NCBI GenBank assembly: GCA_963844625.1
Contig: CAWJPF010000035.1
Coordinates: 310,001 to 374,000, forward strand
Source: Palsa-504 sp963844625
Lineage (GTDB): Bacteria; Actinomycetota; Actinomycetes; Streptosporangiales; Streptosporangiaceae
DNA length: 64,000 nt
Reading direction: 5' to 3'
Made by a program: the position numbers and the translations under genes. Positions 59,097-64,000 of this stretch are shown in pieces; positions within the stretch are counted from its first letter, which is position 1, and each line of letters begins with the position of its first letter. The notes under the pieces were generated by a model, which was given only the letters and a program-made list of their open reading frames with translations, was not told the DNA's origin and did not search any database.

Positions 59097-60404
59097 GTGA
59101 CAGCCATGCCGACCGGTGCGCCCTCGGTCGTGCCCGCTCCTGGGCCCGCTCCCGGGCGGCCGGCCTCCGCGCTCCCGCCTCCCGAGGGCAGTGGCGGCGT
59201 CTTGTTCGCCGCGCGCCCGTCGCTGATCCGGGCGATGAACGAGCAGCTGCTGCTCGAGCACATCCGGCAGCGCGGCCCCTGCTCGCGAGCCGAGCTGGCC
59301 CGCGTCTCCGGCCTATCCAAGCCCACGGTGTCGCTGGCCCTGGATAACGTCGAGCGCGCGGGCCTGGTCCGCATCGCCGGTCAGCGCACCGGCATGCCCG
59401 GCCGTTCGGCCCGGCTGTATGAGATCAGGCCCGACGCCGGCCTGGTCCTCGGCCTGGATATCGGGCACGAGTACGTCCGCGGTGCGATCGCGGACCTCTC
59501 CGGTGAGATCAGGGCCAGGTCCTCGGTGCGGGCCCACGCCACGAGCGTCCGCGGCCGGGTTGGCGAGCTCGTCGGGCTCGCCGACATGCTGTGCGAGAAC
59601 GTAAGCGTGGCCCGGCCGGCGATCACGCAGACCGTGATCGGCAGCCCAGGCGTCTACGACCCGCGCCGGAACGCGATGAAGCTCACCGGCGGCCTGCGCG
59701 GCTGGGACCGCCCGGCGGCGCTGGCCGGCCTGCGGGAGGCATTCGGGTCCTCGCTGGTGATGGAGAACGACGTGGACGCCGCCGCCCTGGCCGAACGCGC
59801 ACTGGGCCACGGCCGCGAGGTCGATCATTTCGCCTTCGTGCATATCGGCACGGGCATCGGCATGGGGCTGGTGCTGGGCGGTCAGCTGCTGCGCGGAGCG
59901 CACGGGGTCGCGGGAGAGATCGCGTTCCTGCCGCTGTCCGGCGGCAGCGGCGTGGACGAGCATGAGGCGCGCAAACGCGGGACCCTCGAGGCGGCCGCAT
60001 CGGCCTCCGGGGTGGTCCGGGCCGCCCGCCGTGGCGGCATGCGCGGCCCGGTGTCCGCCCGGCGGGTTTTCGAAGCCGCGGCCGCCGGTGATCAGCGGGC
60101 GATGGCCGTGGTGGCGGAGGAGACGCGGCTGGTGGCCCAGACGATCTGCGCCGTCATTACCGTGGTCGACCCCGACCTGATCGTGCTCGGCGGCGGGATC
60201 GGCCGCGCGCCCGGCTTCGCCGAGGCCGTCAGCACTGAACTCGAGCCGATCGCGCCCGTCATGCCGGCCATCCGGGTCAGCGCGCTCGGCACCGATGCCG
60301 TCGTCGACGGCTGCCTGGCGGCGGGCACCGAGCTCGCATGGAGCCGGGTCATGACCGTGCTGCCGACGGCTCCGTCGGGCGATGGCCCGCGGCAGCCGTC
60401 GTAA
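59097..60404 (+). CDS. ROK-family transcriptional regulator
   Basis: A 435-residue regulator: winged helix-turn-helix at about 40-100 (CSRAELARVSGLSKPTVSLALDNVERAGLV) and a C-terminal ROK sugar-kinase-like domain (LGLDIGHEYVRGAIADL, ENDVDAAALAE, HIGTGIGMGLVLGG). The zinc motif CxCGxxGC of the ROK family is absent; the corresponding stretch has no cysteine. The GTG at 59097 has GGGAGG 5 bases upstream, which decides against the longer frame from 58998. It probably represses the divergent transport operon and is relieved by an imported or phosphorylated sugar. Confidence 0.9.
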   Translation: MTAMPTGAPSVVPAPGPAPGRPASALPPPEGSGGVLFAARPSLIRAMNEQLLLEHIRQRGPCSRAELARVSGLSKPTVSLALDNVERAGLVRIAGQRTGMPGRSARLYEIRPDAGLVLGLDIGHEYVRGAIADLSGEIRARSSVRAHATSVRGRVGELVGLADMLCENVSVARPAITQTVIGSPGVYDPRRNAMKLTGGLRGWDRPAALAGLREAFGSSLVMENDVDAAALAERALGHGREVDHFAFVHIGTGIGMGLVLGGQLLRGAHGVAGEIAFLPLSGGSGVDEHEARKRGTLEAAASASGVVRAARRGGMRGPVSARRVFEAAAAGDQRAMAVVAEETRLVAQTICAVITVVDPDLIVLGGGIGRAPGFAEAVSTELEPIAPVMPAIRVSALGTDAVVDGCLAAGTELAWSRVMTVLPTAPSGDGPRQPS

Positions 60405-60425
60405 GCCCGCGAACGTACCACCGAG

Positions 60426-60491
60426 TCAGGTGAAGAGGTTGTCGCCCCAGTGCTGGCTGGGGTTGAGGCCGGGCGGGCAGGCGAAGACGCC
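60426..60491 (-). pseudogene. Possible C-terminal remnant of a DyP-type peroxidase (efeB-like)
   Basis: The last 21 codons before a TGA at 60426 read GVFACPPGLNPSQHWGDNLFT. This resembles the C-terminal end of iron-operon DyP peroxidases (SAVFACPPG... with a final G/E-x-LF). It lies on the same strand just after the broken efeU fragment, so the two could be the ends of an efeUOB operon whose middle was deleted. The match is short and from memory, so this is tentative. Confidence 0.3.
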
Positions 60492-60574
60492 GCTGCAGCA
60501 GATCGGTCTGCTCGGCCTTGATGTTGCGGGGCCCGCCGCGACGGCCGTCATCACCGCACCGCGGTGTCCCCTTC

Positions 60575-60796
60575 TTATACGGTCAGTGCTTCCTGTTGCC
60601 GCTGGGGCAAGTCGGAAGAGATCACCTGCAAGGCGATGGCGATGGCGATGCAGATCGCGACCGCGGCGGCGGTACCGATCCAGACCTGGCGCAGGGTATC
60701 CTTCCGGCCTTGCTGACCCAGGAAGGCGGCGATGATTCCGACGATCAGAGCCGCCTCGAGCCCTTCTCGCAGCCCGATCACGAACGTGGGCAGCAC
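60575..60796 (-). pseudogene. Truncated FTR1/EfeU iron permease (N-terminal 73 residues)
   Basis: The GTG at 60796, with GGAGAG 6 bases upstream, opens LPTFVIGLREGLEAALIVG, the first helix of FTR1/EfeU with the REGLE iron-binding motif. A second helix follows and the frame stops after SSDLPQRQQEALTV, where intact proteins continue for about 200 residues with five more helices. No continuation is found in other frames. The intact iron box upstream shows this was a working iron-regulated uptake gene. It might still be expressed as a short membrane peptide. Confidence 0.7.
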
Positions 60797-60849
60797 CTGT
60801 TGCTCTCCTTCCCTGCATAGCCGGGGATGTCGTGCAGGCCACACGTTAC

Positions 60850-60868
60850 TTAGGCAAGCCTTACCTAA
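60850..60868 (-). promoter_or_regulatory. Iron box (IdeR/DmdR-type operator)
   Basis: On the minus strand the sequence is TTAGGTAAGGCTTGCCTAA, which differs from the consensus 19-bp actinobacterial iron box TTAGGTTAGGCTAACCTAA at only three positions. It lies 54 bp upstream of the efeU remnant. IdeR/DmdR with Fe2+ would repress from here. It is also 80 bp upstream of the plus-strand phosphotransferase gene, whose promoter it may affect. Confidence 0.88.
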
Positions 60869-60904
60869 TAACAGGCACGGCTCCGTTGTCAAGGTGCTGG
60901 TTAC

Positions 60905-60928
60905 GGCCGCGGCCTCGGGGCCGCGGCC
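60905..60928. terminator. GC-rich hairpin upstream of the phosphotransferase gene
   Basis: GGCCGCGGCC occurs twice (60905-60914 and 60919-60928) around TCGG, giving a very stable 10-bp hairpin. Each arm is itself a palindrome. It lies between the iron box and the phosphotransferase start. It could end read-through or form a leader structure; there is no T run. Confidence 0.45.
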
Positions 60929-60947
60929 TGGTTTAGTGTGTGACGTC

Positions 60948-61949
60948 GTGAGGGACAGACCCGCGGGAGTCACCGACCGCGAACTGGGCGACGCCCTGGC
61001 CGACGGATGGCGGATCGAGGCGCGGGCCTTGAGGTACGCCGCGGTGGGCGGCGGGAGCTACCACTGGGCGGTCCGCGACGGCCATCGCGATCGGTGGTTC
61101 GTGACGGTCGATGACCTGGACAGCAAAGGCTGGCTCGGCGAAACCAGGCCCGCTGTCTTCGCGGGCCTGGCGACGGCGATGGATACCGCCGTATCACTGC
61201 GCCGAGATGCCGGCCTCCGGTTCGTGGCGGCCCCGGTGAAGGCGCACGATGGCGGGACGCTGCGGCCGCTCGGCTCCAGATACGCGGTCGCGGTGTTCCC
61301 TTTTCTCCGCGGGGCCGCGGGCCGGTTCGGCGAAGCCTTCCCGGCCCGGGACCGCCGCGAACTCGTGGACATGCTGGCCGCGCTGCACCAGGCCACCCCG
61401 ACGGCAGATGCGCCGAAGAGCCAGGTCGGACTGCCCCGGCGGGACGCGCTGGACACCGCGCTACGGGAGTTGCACCAGCCCTGGCACGGCGGCCCGTTCG
61501 CGGAACCAGCCCGGGCCCTCATGACGCGATCAGCCCCGCAGGTCGGTCACCTGCTGGAGTACTTCGACGAACGGGCCGCTGAGGTGACGGCCGACGCACG
61601 GACGCTCGTGATCACTCACGGCGAACCTCATCCCGGCAACATCATTCAGGTCGGCGCGGAGAAAATGCTGGTTGACTGGGATACCGTCGCTTTCGCGCCG
61701 CCGGAGCGGGATCTGTGGATTATGGCCGGCGCGACCGGTGACGAGCTGCGCCGCTACACCGAAATCACCGGCCGGCCCGTCGACGCCGCCGTTCTCGGGC
61801 TCTATCGGCTGCGCTGGGCCCTCGACGACATCTCCATCTCCGTGGCGGAGTTCCGCTCCCGGCACCGTCGTACCGCCGACACCGAACTCGCCTGGCTGAG
61901 CCTCCAGAGCACCGTAGAGCGCATCACGCGGCCTACTTCACCGGCCTAG
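60948..61949 (+). CDS. Aminoglycoside phosphotransferase-family kinase
   Basis: A 333-residue APH-fold protein. The catalytic loop reads ITHGEPHPGNII, with Glu in place of the usual catalytic Asp of HGDxHPGN, and the metal-binding DWD follows in MLVDWDTVAFAPPERDLW. The glutamate form occurs in a subgroup of actinobacterial APH-like kinases, so activity is not ruled out. No ribosome site precedes the GTG at 60948, which may be a leaderless start. It overlaps the convergent SDR gene by 4 bp. Substrate unknown; an antibiotic resistance role is only one possibility. Confidence 0.75.
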   Translation: MRDRPAGVTDRELGDALADGWRIEARALRYAAVGGGSYHWAVRDGHRDRWFVTVDDLDSKGWLGETRPAVFAGLATAMDTAVSLRRDAGLRFVAAPVKAHDGGTLRPLGSRYAVAVFPFLRGAAGRFGEAFPARDRRELVDMLAALHQATPTADAPKSQVGLPRRDALDTALRELHQPWHGGPFAEPARALMTRSAPQVGHLLEYFDERAAEVTADARTLVITHGEPHPGNIIQVGAEKMLVDWDTVAFAPPERDLWIMAGATGDELRRYTEITGRPVDAAVLGLYRLRWALDDISISVAEFRSRHRRTADTELAWLSLQSTVERITRPTSPA

Positions 61950-62692
61950 CGCAGGTAGGAGGCTCCGTTGAGGTCGAGGATGGTGCCGCTAGCCCACTCG
62001 GCCTGGTCGGAGGCCAGGTAAAGGACGGCGGCCGCGATTTCCGCGGGCGTGGCGACCCGGTTGAACGGGCTCTGCCCCCGGATCTCCTCCCCCCGCGCCG
62101 AACTCAGGTCGGCGGCGGCCATCTCGGTCTCGACGTAGCCGGGCGCCACCGTGCCCACCGAGATGCCGAACGGTGCCAGTGCCCGCGCCATGGACTGGCC
62201 GAACGCGTTCAGGCCGGCCTTGCTGGCCCCGTAGGCCGGGTGCCGCGGCTCACCGCGGAACGCGCCGCGCGAGGACACGTTGACGATCCGGCCCCCGGTT
62301 TCCTTCATGTGCTGCACGGCGCACCAGGTCACGTTGGCGGCGCCGGTGAGGTTGACGGCGAGGGTCTCGCGCCAGATGTCCTGCCATTTCTCGTACGACA
62401 CCTCCGTGATCGGGTGCCATACATAGATCCCGGCGTTGTTCACCAGGACGTCGAGGCCGCCGAGGCCGGCCACGGCCGCCTCGACCATCAGCCGGACGGC
62501 CTCGGCATCGGCCAGGTCGGCCTGGACGATCGTATGGCCGCCGCCAGGCAGCCCGTCCAGCACGTCCTGCGCGAGCGCGGCCGAATCGCGGTGATGTACG
62601 GCCACCCGGTCGCCCTGGTCCGCGAACGCCTGGGCCACCGCCCGCCCGATTCCCCTGGATGCCCCGGTCACCAGGACCGCTCGCTCGGCCAT
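61946..62692 (-). CDS. Short-chain dehydrogenase/reductase (FabG-like)
   Basis: A 248-residue classical SDR: NAD(P) motif VTGASRGIGRA (8-18), NNAGIYVW, the catalytic Ser in VSSRGAF and YxxxK as YGASKAGL, followed by PGYVETEM. Arg in HHRD at the end of the second strand suggests NADPH. It ends with the usual GTILDLNGASYLR. It starts 8 bp after the DUF1697 gene, so the two form a pair. The substrate cannot be told. Confidence 0.9.
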   Translation of the reverse strand: MAERAVLVTGASRGIGRAVAQAFADQGDRVAVHHRDSAALAQDVLDGLPGGGHTIVQADLADAEAVRLMVEAAVAGLGGLDVLVNNAGIYVWHPITEVSYEKWQDIWRETLAVNLTGAANVTWCAVQHMKETGGRIVNVSSRGAFRGEPRHPAYGASKAGLNAFGQSMARALAPFGISVGTVAPGYVETEMAAADLSSARGEEIRGQSPFNRVATPAEIAAAVLYLASDQAEWASGTILDLNGASYLR

Positions 62693-62700
62693 GACGCTCC

Positions 62701-63282
62701 CTACTTCTCATCACAAAGCGCAAGCAGCTTGGTGGCCGTGGCCCAGTTCCTGGCCGTGGCCGCGATGGCAGCCTTCTTCTGCGCAGTCGGCGTGCTGATC
62801 TTGCGGAACAGCGACTGGGCCAGTTCGCTGTTCCCGAAACCATCCGGCGTGTGCAGGAAGATGGCGTGGCCGATCACGGTGATGGTGTCGCGGCTGCCCT
62901 TAGCCGCGGCCGCGCTCTCGGCGGCCATGATGCGGTCGAGCAGGTCGTCCGGCGGTGCTGAGTTCAGGAACACCACGTGGACCAGCTTCGGGTTGGCCTC
63001 ATCCGGATACGGGTTATCGCTCAGGACCTTGGCCAGTTCGTCCCGGGTCAGGACCACGACGGAGGCCCAGATCCCGAACGCGGCGGCAATGGCGGGCTCA
63101 AGGGAAGCGGCGAGCTCCCCGGTGCTGGAGGCCGCCGAGGTGAACAGCACGTTGCCGGTCTGGATGTAGGTCGTGACGCCGGTAGGGCCGAGCGAGGTCA
63201 CTACCTCACGCAGCTCCGCCATCGGGACCTTATTCCGGCCCCCGACGTTGATACCGCGCAGCAGGGCGACGTGTGTGGCCAT
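62701..63282 (-). CDS. DUF1697 family protein
   Basis: A 193-residue protein with the DUF1697 hallmarks: THVALLRGINVGGRNKVPMAELR at the start and YIQTGNVLF shortly after. The function of this family is unknown. The length is normal. First gene of a pair with the SDR. The 250 bp upstream (63283-63532) separate it from the divergent chitinase-like gene and hold no other gene. Confidence 0.9.
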   Translation of the reverse strand: MATHVALLRGINVGGRNKVPMAELREVVTSLGPTGVTTYIQTGNVLFTSAASSTGELAASLEPAIAAAFGIWASVVVLTRDELAKVLSDNPYPDEANPKLVHVVFLNSAPPDDLLDRIMAAESAAAAKGSRDTITVIGHAIFLHTPDGFGNSELAQSLFRKISTPTAQKKAAIAATARNWATATKLLALCDEK

Positions 63283-63532
63283 GCCGTCAATTGTGCCCGC
63301 TCCCGCCGGGTCCGTGCTCGTCCACGTCGGTCATAGGCGGTGAGTTAACCGGCGGGCGCCCCGCCGTATCGCCTGCGATCTGGCCACCTACGGCGACAAC
63401 CACGGCGAACTGCGCCAAGGCGCGGTAAGGTCCGCAGGGTGTGCCCGCTCGCGTAAGCTCCTTGGCAAACCCCGCGACCGCCGCTGAACCTCCCGCGATC
63501 GGTGGTAGCAAGCTCGCCGAGGGAGGCGCATC

Positions 63533-64000
63533 GTGACCCGCTGTCTACCGCAGAGGGTGACCCGGGCGGTGATACTCGCCGCGGCAGCAGGCCTCTGCGT
63601 GTCCTTGTCTGCATGTACCGGCACGCACAGCGCGAGTAGCACGCCGACGCCGTCAACCGACCCGGTCAAGGTCACGCCACAGGGAGTGGGCGCATTCGCC
63701 GCGTGGCCCGGCAGGGTCTTCTCGCCCTATGTCGAAACCTGGACCAGCGGCAGCATCCCCTCGTTGTCCTCACAGTCGGGCGTGAAGTACTTCAACCTCG
63801 GCTTCCTCCAGGCGGCTTCCCCCGGCTCCTGCACGCTGACCTGGGACGGCAGTAGTTCACAGCCCGTCAGTACCGCGGTCTTCGGGGCTCAGATCGGCCA
63901 GCTGAAGCAGCAGGGCGGCAACGTGGCCCTGACCTTCGGCGGCCAGAGCGCGGGCAACAACGGAACCGAGATCGCCGACTCCTGTACCGACGTCAACGCG
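63533..64000 (+). CDS. GH18 chitinase-like lipoprotein, N-terminal part (runs off the right edge)
   Basis: 156 codons are visible. A GTG at 63533 with GGGAGG 6 bases upstream opens a signal peptide with lipobox LSAC (Cys28), then a Ser/Thr/Pro linker and the start of a GH18 barrel: GRVFSPYVETWTSGS, KYFNLGFLQAASPGSCTLTWDG, IGQLKQQGGNVALTFGGQSAGNNGTEIADSC. These match the first strands of bacterial chitinases. The catalytic DxxDxDxE lies beyond the edge. With the neighbouring transport locus it suggests use of chitin fragments. Confidence 0.8.
   Translation, partial: MTRCLPQRVTRAVILAAAAGLCVSLSACTGTHSASSTPTPSTDPVKVTPQGVGAFAAWPGRVFSPYVETWTSGSIPSLSSQSGVKYFNLGFLQAASPGSCTLTWDGSSSQPVSTAVFGAQIGQLKQQGGNVALTFGGQSAGNNGTEIADSCTDVNA

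Noticed and set aside
60948..61949. Confident antibiotic-resistance gene
   Set aside because: Only the APH fold is clear; the catalytic Asp is Glu and the substrate cannot be inferred.

Overview
This is a high-GC window with GTG/TTG starts, 4-bp ATGA overlaps, lipoprotein signal peptides and an IdeR/DmdR-type iron box. It looks like a soil-living filamentous actinomycete chromosome. The genus cannot be named from this sequence alone. No rRNA, tRNA or CRISPR array was seen.

Left arm (1-15.3 kb): the N-terminal part of a sensor kinase, a small membrane protein and a SWIM zinc-finger protein come first. A catabolic locus of xanthine-oxidase-type genes follows: medium, large, small and a second large subunit, then a GntR/FCD regulator and an alpha/beta hydrolase. 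It is transcribed divergently from an unusual crotonase-acyl-CoA ligase fusion. A perfect TGGTATACCA palindrome sits between them. A methyltransferase and a DHA2-type exporter follow.

Centre (15.4-35.5 kb): a 20-kb exopolysaccharide locus, and the most original part of the window. It holds three processive GT2 synthases (two BcsA-like, one resembling the animal beta-mannosyltransferase Egghead), three paralogous GT-C-type polytopic proteins, a nucleotide-sugar dehydrogenase, five GH26 beta-mannanase-like secreted or anchored enzymes and one GH113-like lipoprotein. Nearly all genes overlap by 4-14 bp. The module GT-C, GT2, GH26 occurs twice. My reading is a synthase-dependent system that makes and trims a beta-mannan-like, possibly uronate-containing, polymer. 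A single-pass membrane protein with internal repeats flanks it.

Right centre (35.5-46.1 kb): an amine/GABA operon (FAD oxidase, aminotransferase), a TnpB-only insertion element whose tnpB carries an in-frame stop, and a nearly complete protocatechuate branch of the beta-ketoadipate pathway (pcaBC, pcaIJHGD). PcaB carries a 15-bp tandem repeat expansion just before its catalytic signature. 15-bp repeats also occur in two molybdenum hydroxylase genes.

Right arm (46-64 kb): an esterase, two COG4315-type lipoproteins with strong terminators, and an oligosaccharide locus (family-5 binding protein, OppBCDF, GH4, GH9, BadF-type sugar kinase) controlled by a divergent ROK regulator with a palindromic operator. 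Its gene content resembles the Vibrio chitobiose operon, and a GH18 chitinase starts at the right edge. Between them lie an efeU remnant behind an intact iron box, a phosphotransferase, an SDR and a DUF1697 protein.
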